From positions 1 to 27,861 of the forward strand of contig CAYVGO010000027.1 of assembly GCA_964450725.1 (NCBI GenBank): 27,861 nt of DNA, given 5' to 3'. The translations under genes were made by a program, and so were the position numbers. The DNA is from CAYVGO01 sp964450725. Its GTDB lineage: Bacteria; Bacteroidota; Bacteroidia; Bacteroidales; UBA932. The notes under the pieces are model-generated. The model saw nothing but the letters and a program-made list of their open reading frames with translations, was not told the DNA's origin and searched no databases. This document shows, in pieces, positions 7,528 to 17,480 of this stretch (positions within the stretch are counted from its first letter, which is position 1; each line of letters starts with the position of its first letter).

Positions 7528-10488
7528 TTACTTTTTTATAAACTTAGCCATATACTCTCCAGCTTTAAGATAATAAATTCCTTTTGGCAAAGGTGATATA
7601 TCTATAACTTCTCCCGGCATAACCTGTAATACTTGTTTGCCCGTTAGGTCAAATATTTGAATGATTTCTGCTCCGGTTAATGCAATATTTTCAATTTTCA
7701 ATTCGGTAGTGGCAGGATTAGGATAAAGTTTTAATAATTTTTCTTCCTTTGTAATGCTTGTAGGTGTAGCCCACTTAGCATATAGTGTTGTATTTTTTGA
7801 GACTTTGTCGCTGTTAAAGTTCCAAGGAGTTTGTAATGTATATTCTTTATACCAACCATCAAATGTATAACCACTTCTGGTCGGATTCTTAGGGCGATCG
7901 AAAGTAGAATTATAATCTACAGTTATAGTTTCTACAGCAGTTCCTTTGTTACTTGCAAATGCTACTTTAAATGTGAGAGTAATCCATTTTGCATATAGTG
8001 TAATGTGGTTTGTAACTTTATCTTTGCTAAAATTCCAAGGAGTAGTCAAAGATGGATCTTTATACCAAGAACCAAAAGTATAGCCTTCCTTGATTGGATT
8101 TGCCGGACGTCTGAGTATATTGTTGCCTTGCAAAGTAATGGAATTTATGTTAGAACCACCATTGGAGTTGAATGTTACAGTATAATGATTGACTACATTA
8201 ATCGTCCATTTGGCGTACAGTGTCATACTTTCAGTTACTTTGTCTTGACCAAAATTCCAAACCGTAGTAAATTGTGCATCTTTATACCAACCTGCAAAAA
8301 CATAACCAGTTTTTGTAGGTGGAGTTGGTGGAATGATGAGTTGTTCCGGGTTTGCTTTGACGGTCTGTGCGACAATCGCAGAACCTCCGTTACTCTCAAA
8401 GGTTACAGTATAAGTTGTTGCTGTGCTCCACTTAGCATATAGTGTAGTATTTCCTGTGATTTTTTCGGTATTAAAGTCCCAAGCGTTATTGAGTAATATA
8501 TCTTTATACCAACCTTCGAATACAGAGCGTGCTTTTGTTGGTGGAGCAGGGCTTGTTATGAGTTGAAGGGCATTGATAGTTTGTGGAGCCACCGAAGATC
8601 CTCCGTTACTGTGAAAGCTTACCGTAAATTGTTCATTTATATTGATTCTTCTAAGGGTCAGGGTGGTCATATCTGTAACCCTGTCTTTATCAAAATTCCA
8701 AAAAACATTCCGATTAAAATCTATCCATTCAAAGACAGAAGAACCGTCGTTGTCAATTGGGTCTTCCGGACGCGAAAGCAAACTGTTGTAAGGTACATTA
8801 GTACTACTAATAAGAGTGTTGTCATGATTTAGAAATCCTACGTAAAACATAAGGTCTTTAGTTATCCACCGGGCATATAACGTCAGATTTTCCATTACTT
8901 TGTCTTTTTCAAAATCCCATCTATTGGTTGAGTATAGATTTGACGCTTTATACCAACCGCCGAAAACACGTTCGGCTTTAGTAGGAGGTGTTGGAGGAGT
9001 GAGCAGTGAACCGACAGTGATAGTTTGTGATGCGACAGGAGAACCTCCATCGCTGTTAAAACTTATGACAACCTCAGATGTTTCGCTGACCCACTTAGCG
9101 TATAATATCGTATTCGTTAAAACTTTATCAGTGCCAAATTCCCATTTGTTTGTACATGCCGCATCTTTATACCATCCAAAAAAGAGAAATCCTGTTTTGT
9201 GAGGAGAGATAGGCTGTTGTATTCCATGTCCGGGATTAACATTAATGGAGTTAACAGTGGAACCTCCATCTGTATCAAATGTTACTACATGATACCATTT
9301 CGCTTCAGCGGTTTTAGGTCTTTCATAAGTCCAAATTGTAGTGGGAGTAATTATTGTATCACCAATAGTCCAGTGCATGAAATGACTTCCTTCTTTTGTG
9401 GGAGTTGGAAGTTCTCCTATGGCAGAGCCATAAGTGATTGTTTTTGTAGAGGACCCTGAGATTACTCCACCATTGGGATTGAATATTAAATCATATGAAA
9501 TTCTAAGTCTTGTTGTTGGAGTGCTTATATTGTCTGCCACATAAACGACTCCTGAGCCATTGTTAACTAATGCTTCATTCAGAATTGCAAGAGTATTGGC
9601 GTTATTCATTTCGGCAATGGTTTTAGTATTAACGTCATTTATGGTACCGTAGTTGTTAACCAATCCATTAGAAAGATTGATGTTAGAAGAGAAGTAGCAA
9701 TGAGAAATCGCCCCATAGTTTTCACCCACAATCGCCCCACCTTGTTCATGTGCTGAAAAAGTGTTATTCACAGACAGACAAGCAATGATATGACCGCGTG
9801 AAAGACCGATGATACTTCCAAAGGGCATACTAGTAGCAACTGCCGTTTGAGTTTTGTAAGAGAACGAAACTCCTGACACTGTAGAGCCAATAATGTCAAA
9901 ATAAATGCCACTTAAAGGGAAACAACCTCCGACAATTCCCCCTATGTTTGGTCTGAGAGCAGTTCCAATGACTTGTCCGCCGATGACATGTACTCCCTCA
10001 ATTCGAGAATTGCCATCATAGGGTTTAATTGCCCCTACAACCCCGCCAATCAAATCCTCTCCCCTCACATAAAGATTAACAAGTGTAACTCTTTTGACCG
10101 TACTTGCTTCTATGCAGCCAAAAAGTCCGACATAATTCTGACCATTGGCATATAATCCACTGATGCTATGTCCTCCACCATTGAAATCTCCACAAAACGG
10201 TTGACCGTAATTTCCAATAGGAGTCCAGTTGGCGCTGACAGAACCGTTTGTTCCATCCCCACAAACAGTTTTAAGGTCAAGATCTGTTGTCAGCAAAAAG
10301 TAAGTGTTGCGATACCGATTACCGTTATTGACGGCAGAACTTAAGTATTGTAAATCTTCAACGGTGCTGATTTTGTATGGATTTAATTCTGTTCCATTAC
10401 CTCCGCTATAATTTTGTCCTATAGCGTTAAATGGCAATTTTAGAATCCAAAAGATTAAGAGAATCGTAAAATAATTTTTGTGTTTCAT
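7528..10488 (-). CDS. Secreted InlB/Listeria-Bacteroides repeat protein with T9SS sorting domain
   Basis: A 986-residue predicted surface or secreted protein. Seen in order: a signal peptide (MKHKNYFTILLIFWILKLPFNAIGQ without lipobox Cys); a GLUG-like beta-solenoid region at about residues 27-300 (GTELNPYKISTVEDLQYLS, then repeats such as YVGLFG and GGVVGAI); about eight Listeria-Bacteroides repeats at roughly 330-906, with core patterns VTFNSNGGS, PTKxGYxFxGWYKD and WNFxxDKVTxxxTLYAKW; and a final ~70 residues matching the Por-secretion C-terminal domain (LYPNPATTELKIEN, GIYYLKAGEYMAKFIKK). The fourth repeat is degenerate, having lost NGG and the GW pair. Export via Sec and then T9SS, with surface attachment, is inferred from the terminal domain. 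An adhesin-like role is plausible but unproven. Monocistronic: terminator downstream, 445-bp spacer upstream. Confidence 0.9.
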   Translation of the reverse strand: MKHKNYFTILLIFWILKLPFNAIGQNYSGGNGTELNPYKISTVEDLQYLSSAVNNGNRYRNTYFLLTTDLDLKTVCGDGTNGSVSANWTPIGNYGQPFCGDFNGGGHSISGLYANGQNYVGLFGCIEASTVKRVTLVNLYVRGEDLIGGVVGAIKPYDGNSRIEGVHVIGGQVIGTALRPNIGGIVGGCFPLSGIYFDIIGSTVSGVSFSYKTQTAVATSMPFGSIIGLSRGHIIACLSVNNTFSAHEQGGAIVGENYGAISHCYFSSNINLSNGLVNNYGTINDVNTKTIAEMNNANTLAILNEALVNNGSGVVYVADNISTPTTRLRISYDLIFNPNGGVISGSSTKTITYGSAIGELPTPTKEGSHFMHWTIGDTIITPTTIWTYERPKTAEAKWYHVVTFDTDGGSTVNSINVNPGHGIQQPISPHKTGFLFFGWYKDAACTNKWEFGTDKVLTNTILYAKWVSETSEVVISFNSDGGSPVASQTITVGSLLTPPTPPTKAERVFGGWYKASNLYSTNRWDFEKDKVMENLTLYARWITKDLMFYVGFLNHDNTLISSTNVPYNSLLSRPEDPIDNDGSSVFEWIDFNRNVFWNFDKDRVTDMTTLTLRRININEQFTVSFHSNGGSSVAPQTINALQLITSPAPPTKARSVFEGWYKDILLNNAWDFNTEKITGNTTLYAKWSTATTYTVTFESNGGSAIVAQTVKANPEQLIIPPTPPTKTGYVFAGWYKDAQFTTVWNFGQDKVTESMTLYAKWTINVVNHYTVTFNSNGGSNINSITLQGNNILRRPANPIKEGYTFGSWYKDPSLTTPWNFSKDKVTNHITLYAKWITLTFKVAFASNKGTAVETITVDYNSTFDRPKNPTRSGYTFDGWYKEYTLQTPWNFNSDKVSKNTTLYAKWATPTSITKEEKLLKLYPNPATTELKIENIALTGAEIIQIFDLTGKQVLQVMPGEVIDISPLPKGIYYLKAGEYMAKFIKK

Positions 10489-10933
10489 GTTTTATTAGTT
10501 TAATGTATTAAGTGAATTTACGTTGTTATATGTTGTTGAATAGACTTTGGATAATTACAAATAAATATTCTCGCAAAAAAGCAATAAAGTGTAAACGTAT
10601 TTTGAGATACTTTATTGTTGAAATAAATAATTAAAAAAGTTAATAAAGTACTATGTAAATATGCTTTTTGAAGTGCAATACTTTAAGTAATCTAAATTAA
10701 TGTATGTTTTGGCATTCCTAAGTTAGAGGATATTTGATTGCTTATATTTGATTTTTTTGGAGAAGGCAAAATAAGTTAAGTTAAATATTAACTTATTTTG
10801 ATTTTATGATAGAATTATCACAAGTATTTTATCGTGTTATATTGGAAACACTATACTTACAACACTCAATATATTTTAATTCAGTATTGTAAGGAACTCC
10901 TCTTAAGATTTGTTCTCGTTGAGAATAACCCTC
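10489..10933. other. AT-rich intergenic region between dprA and the secreted repeat protein
   Basis: A 445-bp region with no credible gene. It holds the 5' flank of the minus-strand secreted protein; I could not find an exact TAnnTTTG element at sensible spacing there. It also holds possible dprA 3' structures: a small hairpin TTCTC/GAGAA (10913-10925) just past the dprA stop, and the perfect A/T inverted repeat at 10767-10800 listed separately. Confidence 0.6.
10767..10800 (-). terminator. A/T-only perfect hairpin downstream of dprA
   Basis: CAAAATAAGTTAA (10767-10779) and TTAACTTATTTTG (10788-10800) form a perfect 13-bp stem around an 8-nt loop, 134 nt past the dprA stop. It might end the peptidase-rlmH-dprA transcript. 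The stem has almost no G/C, so it could instead be a protein-binding palindrome. Confidence 0.4.
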
Positions 10934-12043
10934 TTATGCTATTTTGTACTTTTTTCCTGGCAAAGAGGTAATGATACCTTGCAACTCCAAATCTAATAAT
11001 AATGTATTAGTTTGGGCAATGCTTAATGTTAGATGGCGGGCAATATTGTCAGAAAATTCTGTTTCATGGAGATTCAAAAGTTGCAAGATTTTTTGCTGCT
11101 CCGGAGAAAAATTGTCGAATAAATTAATATTCAACATCTTTTTTTCTTTAGGTTTGGCTTGGCTACTCCAATTCAAAATAGTTTCTACATCTTGGAACCC
11201 GGAAATCAATATTGCTCTTTGTGTTTTGATGAGATTATTACATCCTACGGACATTTTATCTTGTACTTTACCCGGAAATGCCATCACTTCACGATTATAG
11301 AGTTGTGCCAAACATGCCGTATTTAAAGCGCCACCTCGAAATGCCGACTCCACAATGATTACACCTTGAGATAATCCTGCAATAATTCTGTTCCGACTCA
11401 AAAAGTTAGTTCCTGTAATGCGGGTTTTACTCGGAAACTCTGTTAACAATCCCCCTTTTGCTATCATTTGCGTGGCGATGTTTTTATGTTGCGGCGGATA
11501 AATCATATCTAATCCGTGCCCCAAAACAGCAATTGTATCTAATTGTTGATGAATCGCGGTTGTATGTGCATATCCGTCAATTCCCATCGCCAGCCCACTT
11601 ATAATATTAATATTGTACTGCTTTTGTGCAATTTCATTGACCAAATCTTCACATAGTTTTTTGCCGTAAGATGTGGCGTGCCGAGTACCAACAATACTTA
11701 AAGCCGGTTTGTTGAAATCCATTCTACCTAAGCCGTACAACAAAATGGGGGCATCTTCAATTTCTTGCAGCAGAGATGGATAATGGTCGTGATAATAATA
11801 ATATGTTTGAATCTTGTTTTTCTCAATGAATAACAATTCCGCTTCAGCAGTAGCAAAAGTGGATTTGGAAAGAATGGCGGAACAAATTTCGTCAGTCATT
11901 CCTTTGACTGATGATAATTCTTTGAAAGGTTGAGCATAGACTTCTTCGATGGATTCAAACCTGTTGACTATAGATTGCAATAATTTGCAGGACACTTTCG
12001 GAATAAGAGAAAATGCTATGGCAGATAATAACTCTTGTGTCAT
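10934..12043 (-). CDS. dprA: DNA-processing protein DprA (Smf)
   Basis: A 369-residue protein that binds incoming ssDNA in natural transformation and hands it to RecA; it is also kept in many bacteria not known to be competent. Seen: an N-terminal helical/HhH-like part (about 1-70), then the Rossmann-like DprA core with SIVGTRHATSYG, IISGLAMGIDGYAHTTAI, AVLGHGLDMIYPPQH, LSRNRIIAGLSQGVIIVES and FRGGALNTA, and a C-terminal winged-helix-like tail (about 310-369: FSPEQQKILQLL ... LELQGIITSLPGKKYKI). Complete and of normal length. It starts 1 nt after the rlmH stop, so it is the last gene of the peptidase-rlmH-dprA run. Confidence 0.95.
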   Translation of the reverse strand: MTQELLSAIAFSLIPKVSCKLLQSIVNRFESIEEVYAQPFKELSSVKGMTDEICSAILSKSTFATAEAELLFIEKNKIQTYYYYHDHYPSLLQEIEDAPILLYGLGRMDFNKPALSIVGTRHATSYGKKLCEDLVNEIAQKQYNINIISGLAMGIDGYAHTTAIHQQLDTIAVLGHGLDMIYPPQHKNIATQMIAKGGLLTEFPSKTRITGTNFLSRNRIIAGLSQGVIIVESAFRGGALNTACLAQLYNREVMAFPGKVQDKMSVGCNNLIKTQRAILISGFQDVETILNWSSQAKPKEKKMLNINLFDNFSPEQQKILQLLNLHETEFSDNIARHLTLSIAQTNTLLLDLELQGIITSLPGKKYKIA

Positions 12044-12044
12044 G

Positions 12045-12512
12045 TTATGCGTGATGATAGGGTTCGTTATTCAAAATAGTAAAGGCTCGATAAAGTTGTT
12101 CCAGAAAAATAATGCGCACCATTTGATGAGAAAAGGTCATGGGTGATAAAGCCATTTTATGAGTTGCTCGTTGATAGACTTTTTCAGAAAACCCATAAGC
12201 ACCGCCGATGACAAAAACAATAGAGCGATGGGTATTCATAGAGCGTTGTAAAAAAAGAGAGAAAGCTACAGAGGTGTAACTTTCTCCCGATTCATCTAAT
12301 AAAATGACCGTATCTTTAGACTCCATCGCATTGATTAATAAATCTCCTTCCCGTTTTTTAATTTCCTCAACACTGACTGCTTGTACATTTTTTAAAGCCG
12401 GAATGACAGTTACTTTGCATGAACAGTATCGATGAATGCGTTTTAAATATTCTTCCGTAAGGTGTATAACCGAATTATCCGTAGTTTTTCCTACCACTAA
12501 TAATTTAATCAT
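12045..12512 (-). CDS. rlmH: 23S rRNA (pseudouridine1915-N3)-methyltransferase RlmH
   Basis: A 155-residue SPOUT-class enzyme that methylates pseudouridine 1915 in helix 69 of 23S rRNA, using S-adenosylmethionine, on assembled 70S ribosomes. Seen: start IKLLVVGKT, central VILLDESGESYTS, the SAM-knot segment FVIGGAYGFSEKV and the family-typical end QMVRIIFLEQLYRAFTILNNEPYHH. The length matches the family (~155-160). It lies 12 nt after the S9 peptidase stop and 1 nt before dprA, so all three are probably cotranscribed. Confidence 0.96.
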   Translation of the reverse strand: MIKLLVVGKTTDNSVIHLTEEYLKRIHRYCSCKVTVIPALKNVQAVSVEEIKKREGDLLINAMESKDTVILLDESGESYTSVAFSLFLQRSMNTHRSIVFVIGGAYGFSEKVYQRATHKMALSPMTFSHQMVRIIFLEQLYRAFTILNNEPYHHA

Positions 12513-12524
12513 TTACAGTCTCTG

Positions 12525-14636
12525 TTATTCTGCTTTCGGTTGCAAGTATTCTCTAAACCATCCTAACAACTCTTTTTGCCATAAAACAGCATTTTGAGGT
12601 TGGGCTACAAAATGAGTTTCTTCGGGAAAAAATAGCATTTTAGCCGGCAATCCTTTAAGTCGAGCAGCCGAAAAAGCTTGTAAACTTTGGTCGTAAGTTA
12701 CTCGATAATCATGTTCTCCTACGGTAATTAAAATGGGTGTATCCCAATTCTGTACAAGTTTGTGGGGAGAATTGGCGTATGATCGTTGAGCGGTATAATT
12801 TTGTTTATCCCAATAAGCCCCTCCAATGTCATGGTTGGCAAAAAAGAGTTCTTCTGTCGTGCCGTAAAAACTTTCAAGATTAAACATTCCGCAGTGCGAC
12901 ATAAATGCTTTAAATCTTTTTTGATGTACACCGGCTAAATAATAAACAGAATATCCTCCGTAACTGGCACCTAATGCACCCATACGATTTTTATCAACAT
13001 AAGGTAACTTTGCCGCCATATCTGCCGCCGTTAAATAATCCTGGATATTTTTACCAGAATAATCTCCTGAAATTTGTTTTAACCATTCAGAACCAAAAGT
13101 TGGTGTCCCTCGTCGGTTGGGCGCAATAATAATAAAACCTTGTGCTGCCAATAGTTGGAAATTCCAACGATTTCCCCAAGTCGGAGTAATGGCTTGTTGA
13201 GGTCCTCCTTGGCAATAAAGCAGTGCGGGGTAAGTTTTGGTAGAGTCAAAATCGGGCGGATAAATCATCCACACTTGCATATCTTTCCAATCTTGGGTTT
13301 TGATGATTTTAGATTCAATTTTACCGAAAACCAAAGATTCATAAAGATGTCGATTGATGCGTGTCAGTGGGGTTTCAGCACCGGTAGAGGTGTTGATTTT
13401 ATATAATTCGGGCGCAGAGGTCATCGATGTTTTTTTACCGATTAATCCGTTTTCAGAAAGTGCAATATCGCTGTACGTATGCCAACCTTTAGTCAATTGT
13501 CGAATATTATTGTCTGATGAATTGTAATCAAAAATTTGGTGAGTACCGTCAATTCCTGAAATTAAAAACAATCCTTGACCGTCATTTTTCCAAACCATTT
13601 TAGTAACGCTGTTATCAATCGTAGATGATGCTTCAGCAACAGATTTTGTATTCAAATCCATAATCATCAATCTGTTTTTATCACTTTCATATCCGGGTGT
13701 TACCATGCTTAACCATGCTAATTTTTTACCGTCGGGAGAGGGTAGTGGATGAGTGTCATATCCTTTATTACTTTCTGTAAGATTAACAGTGGTTTCATTT
13801 TTCACATCATAACAATAAACATCACTGTTTGTATTGATAGCGGCAGCAATTCCTGTCAGTTTTTTTGATACATAGTATATTTTTTCATTTTGTGTATCCC
13901 ATTGAATATCGCTATAATCAAAGTAGGGAGATAATGGAGTATGCCAAGCCTCACCGGCGGTGATGTCTTTATGGTTAATGATTTTACCGTAATTTCCGGC
14001 TGTGGCAACAAAAAGATGGGCATATTCGCCGTTGTCCCAAGTATCCCAGTGTCTGTACATTAAATCGGTAATAATGCGGACATTGGCTTTAGGTAAATCG
14101 GGATATGTTTCACTAACTTCGGGTTTGATTTTTACGCGTTGCACATATAGTACTTTACTATTGTCCGGAGAAAATTTAAAATGGTCTATATTTTTATCAG
14201 ACTTGGTGAGTTGTGTTTCTTTCTTGCTGGCTAAATGATACTCATAAATCTGACTTACTTTCAGAGCATCTTTACTTAAAAAACGCAATCTTTTTCCGTC
14301 TTTTGACCACTCAACATTCCATACCGATTTGTCAAAATCGGTAATACGTACAGGATTTTGTTCCTGCTGTTGTAAATCTATAAGATAAATGGCTCCTAAC
14401 CCTTGGTTGTCTTTTAGATTGTAATGTTGAACAACACAAACAGCAAAGCCTCCGACCGGAGAAATTGCATATTCTGTTATGATTCCGAATTTCCAAAGAA
14501 TTTCAGGGGTAAGCGTTTGTTGACCAACAATGTCTAACTTGTTGTCAAGTACAAACATTGTTTGATTTTTTTTCTCCGTGCAACGAATGCTTATCAATAA
14601 AATAAGGATAAAAAATAATAATAAATTTGCTTTCAT
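12525..14636 (-). CDS. S9 family (prolyl oligopeptidase-type) peptidase, exported
   Basis: A 703-residue exported serine peptidase of the DPP-IV/acylaminoacyl-peptidase class. Seen: a hydrophobic signal (residues 4-18) ending ISIRC, so Cys19 may be lipidated, although Arg at -1 is atypical for a lipobox; a beta-propeller region at about 40-430 with WD/TolB-like strands (SPDNSKVLYV, SPDGKKLAWLS); and a C-terminal alpha/beta-hydrolase domain with nucleophile Ser558 in GASYGG, Asp643 in GEHDYRV and His675 in ETHF. The catalytic triad is complete. It probably trims oligopeptides in the periplasm. Placement upstream of rlmH-dprA seems incidental. Its promoter must lie close to the pnp terminator. 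Confidence 0.9.
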   Translation of the reverse strand: MKANLLLFFILILLISIRCTEKKNQTMFVLDNKLDIVGQQTLTPEILWKFGIITEYAISPVGGFAVCVVQHYNLKDNQGLGAIYLIDLQQQEQNPVRITDFDKSVWNVEWSKDGKRLRFLSKDALKVSQIYEYHLASKKETQLTKSDKNIDHFKFSPDNSKVLYVQRVKIKPEVSETYPDLPKANVRIITDLMYRHWDTWDNGEYAHLFVATAGNYGKIINHKDITAGEAWHTPLSPYFDYSDIQWDTQNEKIYYVSKKLTGIAAAINTNSDVYCYDVKNETTVNLTESNKGYDTHPLPSPDGKKLAWLSMVTPGYESDKNRLMIMDLNTKSVAEASSTIDNSVTKMVWKNDGQGLFLISGIDGTHQIFDYNSSDNNIRQLTKGWHTYSDIALSENGLIGKKTSMTSAPELYKINTSTGAETPLTRINRHLYESLVFGKIESKIIKTQDWKDMQVWMIYPPDFDSTKTYPALLYCQGGPQQAITPTWGNRWNFQLLAAQGFIIIAPNRRGTPTFGSEWLKQISGDYSGKNIQDYLTAADMAAKLPYVDKNRMGALGASYGGYSVYYLAGVHQKRFKAFMSHCGMFNLESFYGTTEELFFANHDIGGAYWDKQNYTAQRSYANSPHKLVQNWDTPILITVGEHDYRVTYDQSLQAFSAARLKGLPAKMLFFPEETHFVAQPQNAVLWQKELLGWFREYLQPKAE

Positions 14637-14664
14637 GATAAATAATAAATATGGACTTAAACAT

Positions 14665-14696
14665 AATAAGCCGAGTGGAAGGACACTCGACTTATT
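14665..14696 (-). terminator. Terminator after pnp
   Basis: AATAAGCCGAGTG (14665-14677) and CACTCGACTTATT (14684-14696) form a 13-bp stem with a 6-nt loop. The single non-Watson-Crick pair is C/A on the plus strand but a G-U wobble in a minus-strand transcript, which fits termination of pnp, whose stop is 24 nt upstream. Confidence 0.75.
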
Positions 14697-14720
14697 CTAT
14701 GTATTTCTGAAATAAATATT

Positions 14721-16910
14721 TTACTTACTAAACTTACGTCGATCTCGATCTCCACCTGTAGGTCTTGGTTTACGCTCCGGGGCCACCCAACCTTCCGGCG
14801 GAGTTGTCAATGCTCGTTTAGAGAGTCTTAATTTCCCTCCTTTCTCAAACTCAATTAATTTAACTTCTACCGTATCTCCAACTTTCAACACATCTTCCAC
14901 TTTGTTGACACGTGCATAATCAATTTCTGAAATGTGTAATAAGCCTTCTTTTCCCGGTAAAATTTCTACAAATGCTCCAAAGTCAACAATACTTTTTACA
15001 GTGCCTTGATACACATTACCCACTTCAGGTAAAGTAACAATACCTTTTATTTGTTTCATTGCTTGGTCTATGGCTTCTTTGGTCGGGCCAAAAACATCAA
15101 CAATTCCTTTGCTGTCTTTTTCAGTAATGGTAATAGTACAACCGGTTGTTTTCTGCATTTCCTGAATTATTTTTCCGCCGGGACCAATAATTGCACCGAT
15201 AAAATCACCATCAACAATAATTTGTTCTATTCGTGGTACATGAGGTTTAAAATCTGCACGTGGCTCGGCAATAGTATCAGTTATTTTTCCAAGAATATGT
15301 AGTCTTCCTTGTTTGGCTTGTTCTAAAGCTTTGGCCAATACTTCATAACTTAAACCATCGATTTTTATATCCATTTGCGTTGCCGTAATACCGTCTTTTG
15401 TACCGCAAACTTTGAAATCCATGTCTCCCAAGTGGTCTTCATCTCCTAAAATGTCAGAAAGTACGGCATATTTTTTACTGGAATTGTCAGAAATTAATCC
15501 CATCGCAATTCCTGAAACAGGTTTTTTAATTTTTACTCCGGCATCCATTAATGCTAAGGTACCGGCGCAAACAGTTGCCATAGAAGACGAACCGTTACTT
15601 TCTAAAATATCTGACACAACTCTTACAGCATAAGGATTTTCTTCACCTACTGGAATCATCGATTTTAATGCTCTGAGGGCTAAGTTTCCGTGTCCAACTT
15701 CTCTGCGTCCTATGCCTCTTGCGGCTTTTGCTTCACCCGTTGAAAAGGGTGGAAAGTTATAATGTAATACAAATTGTTCTTCTCCTTGTACTAAAACTTC
15801 GTCTAATTGTTTTTGATCTAATTTAGTTCCTAAGGTTACAGTAGTAAGAGACTGCGTTTCTCCACGGGTAAAGATGGCTGATCCGTGGGGAGAAGGTAAA
15901 TAACCAATTTCACACCAAATCGGACGTATTTCATCACAACGACGACCATCTAATCTTACTCCTTCATTCAAAATCATATTTCGCATCGCCTCTTTTTCTA
16001 CATCGTGGAAATATCGGTCAATCATTGTTCCGTATTCTGTTAATTGCTCTTCAGTATAATTTGATTTAAACTCACCTTTTACCTTCTCAAAAGCATCAGA
16101 ACGTTCGTGTTTACTTTGACCGGATTTGGCTACGGTATAACATTTTTCATAACAAAACTTATGAACTTGTTTACGTAATTCTTCATCATTGACTTCATGG
16201 CAATAATCACGCTTTACCGTTTTACCTACGGCTTCTGTCAGTTCATTTTGTACTAAACAGTGTTTTTTGATTTCTTCGTGAGCAATTTTTATTGCCTCTA
16301 ACATATCGGCTTCCGATACTTCTTTCATTTCACCCTCTACCATGAGAATATTTTCATAGGTAGCACCGACCATAATATCAATATCGGCTAAAGGCATTTG
16401 TGAAAAGTTCGGATTGATGACATACTGTCCGTTAATTCTCACCACCCTGACTTCGGAGATAGGGCCATTAAAGGGAATATCACTTACGGCAAGTGCAGCC
16501 GAAGCTGCTAATCCTGCCAATGCGTCAGGCATAATATCATTATCTGCCGAAATTAAATTAATAGTTACATACACTTCTGCATGAAAATTATCGGGAAATA
16601 AAGGACGCAATGCTCGGTCAACCAATCGAGAGACTAATATTTCTGCATCTCCGGCTCTACCTTCGCGCTTTAAGAATCCACCGGGGAAACGTCCTGCAGC
16701 GGCAAATTTTTCCTTATATTCTACCTGCAACGGCATAAAATCGACATCGGGTTTAGCGTCTTTTGCACAAGTTACGGTAGCTAAAAGCATTGTGTTACCC
16801 ATTTTAACAACAACAGCACCATCGGCTTGTTTGGCTAATTTTCCGGTTTCTATTTCTATCACTCGACCATCGGCAAGTGTAATCTTTTTTTGTATGGCAT
16901 TATATAACAT
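14721..16910 (-). CDS. pnp: Polyribonucleotide nucleotidyltransferase (PNPase)
   Basis: A 729-residue 3'-to-5' phosphorolytic exoribonuclease used in mRNA turnover. Seen in order: first RNase PH domain (about 10-150, with GRFPGGFLKREGR and SRLVDRALRPLFP), an all-helical linker, second RNase PH domain (about 320-540, with FPPFSTGEAKAARG and MDFKVCGTKDGITATQMDIK), a KH domain with GPGGK at 576-580, and an S1 domain at about 635-705 (GTVKSIVDFGAFVEILPGKEGLLHISEI). The basic tail ends with an RDRRKFSK-type stretch. Complete and of normal length. It starts 12 nt after apt, so apt and pnp are probably one unit, with a terminator at 14665-14696. Confidence 0.97.
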   Translation of the reverse strand: MLYNAIQKKITLADGRVIEIETGKLAKQADGAVVVKMGNTMLLATVTCAKDAKPDVDFMPLQVEYKEKFAAAGRFPGGFLKREGRAGDAEILVSRLVDRALRPLFPDNFHAEVYVTINLISADNDIMPDALAGLAASAALAVSDIPFNGPISEVRVVRINGQYVINPNFSQMPLADIDIMVGATYENILMVEGEMKEVSEADMLEAIKIAHEEIKKHCLVQNELTEAVGKTVKRDYCHEVNDEELRKQVHKFCYEKCYTVAKSGQSKHERSDAFEKVKGEFKSNYTEEQLTEYGTMIDRYFHDVEKEAMRNMILNEGVRLDGRRCDEIRPIWCEIGYLPSPHGSAIFTRGETQSLTTVTLGTKLDQKQLDEVLVQGEEQFVLHYNFPPFSTGEAKAARGIGRREVGHGNLALRALKSMIPVGEENPYAVRVVSDILESNGSSSMATVCAGTLALMDAGVKIKKPVSGIAMGLISDNSSKKYAVLSDILGDEDHLGDMDFKVCGTKDGITATQMDIKIDGLSYEVLAKALEQAKQGRLHILGKITDTIAEPRADFKPHVPRIEQIIVDGDFIGAIIGPGGKIIQEMQKTTGCTITITEKDSKGIVDVFGPTKEAIDQAMKQIKGIVTLPEVGNVYQGTVKSIVDFGAFVEILPGKEGLLHISEIDYARVNKVEDVLKVGDTVEVKLIEFEKGGKLRLSKRALTTPPEGWVAPERKPRPTGGDRDRRKFSK

Positions 16911-16922
16911 GAAAAGTAATTT

Positions 16923-17447
16923 TTAAGTGGTAATTACTGAATAATAATTGTAGGATTTGAGTAGGTTTTTAGATTCTCCTGTTACGTATGATATATCTAA
17001 TAAAAAACCAATGGATATTTGTGATTTTGGAATTTGAAATTGCTCAATAAGTTTTATTGCAGCAAAAGCAGTACCTCCGGTTGCAATAATATCATCAATC
17101 AATAAAACATGATCGTCAGAAGTTAATGCGTCTGCGTGAATTTCAATAGTGTCTTTACCATATTCCAAATCATATTCTTCTGAGAAAGTTTTCCAAGGTA
17201 ACTTTCCCTTTTTTCGGATCAAGACTAATCCGGCTGAAAGTTTATAGGCTAATGCCGATGCTAACAAAAATCCTCGAGATTCAATTCCCACGATTTTTGT
17301 AATCTTTTTATTTTGAAAATGTTCAGATAAATGGTCGATTAAAGCATGAAGTACTTCTCCATTGCTTAGTAGAGTAGTAATATCTTGATATATAACACCC
17401 GGCTGGGGACAGTCGGGTATTTGTCGCAAATAACTTGCAAAATCCAT
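16923..17447 (-). CDS. apt: Adenine phosphoribosyltransferase
   Basis: A 174-residue purine-salvage enzyme making AMP from adenine and PRPP. Seen: start MDFASYLRQIPDCPQPGVIYQDITTLL, then IVGIESRGFLLASALAYKL, the KGKLPW loop and the PRPP-binding motif VLLIDDIIATGGTA. I chose the ATG at 17447 over 17486 because the longer frame would run through the rpsO terminator hairpin (17481-17511) and is not family-like. The length is typical. It lies between rpsO and pnp; the usual rpsO-pnp neighbourhood is thus kept with apt interposed. Confidence 0.95.
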   Translation of the reverse strand: MDFASYLRQIPDCPQPGVIYQDITTLLSNGEVLHALIDHLSEHFQNKKITKIVGIESRGFLLASALAYKLSAGLVLIRKKGKLPWKTFSEEYDLEYGKDTIEIHADALTSDDHVLLIDDIIATGGTAFAAIKLIEQFQIPKSQISIGFLLDISYVTGESKNLLKSYNYYSVITT

Positions 17448-17480
17448 AAAAATAACTTGCTGTTTATGTAATTGTAAAAA

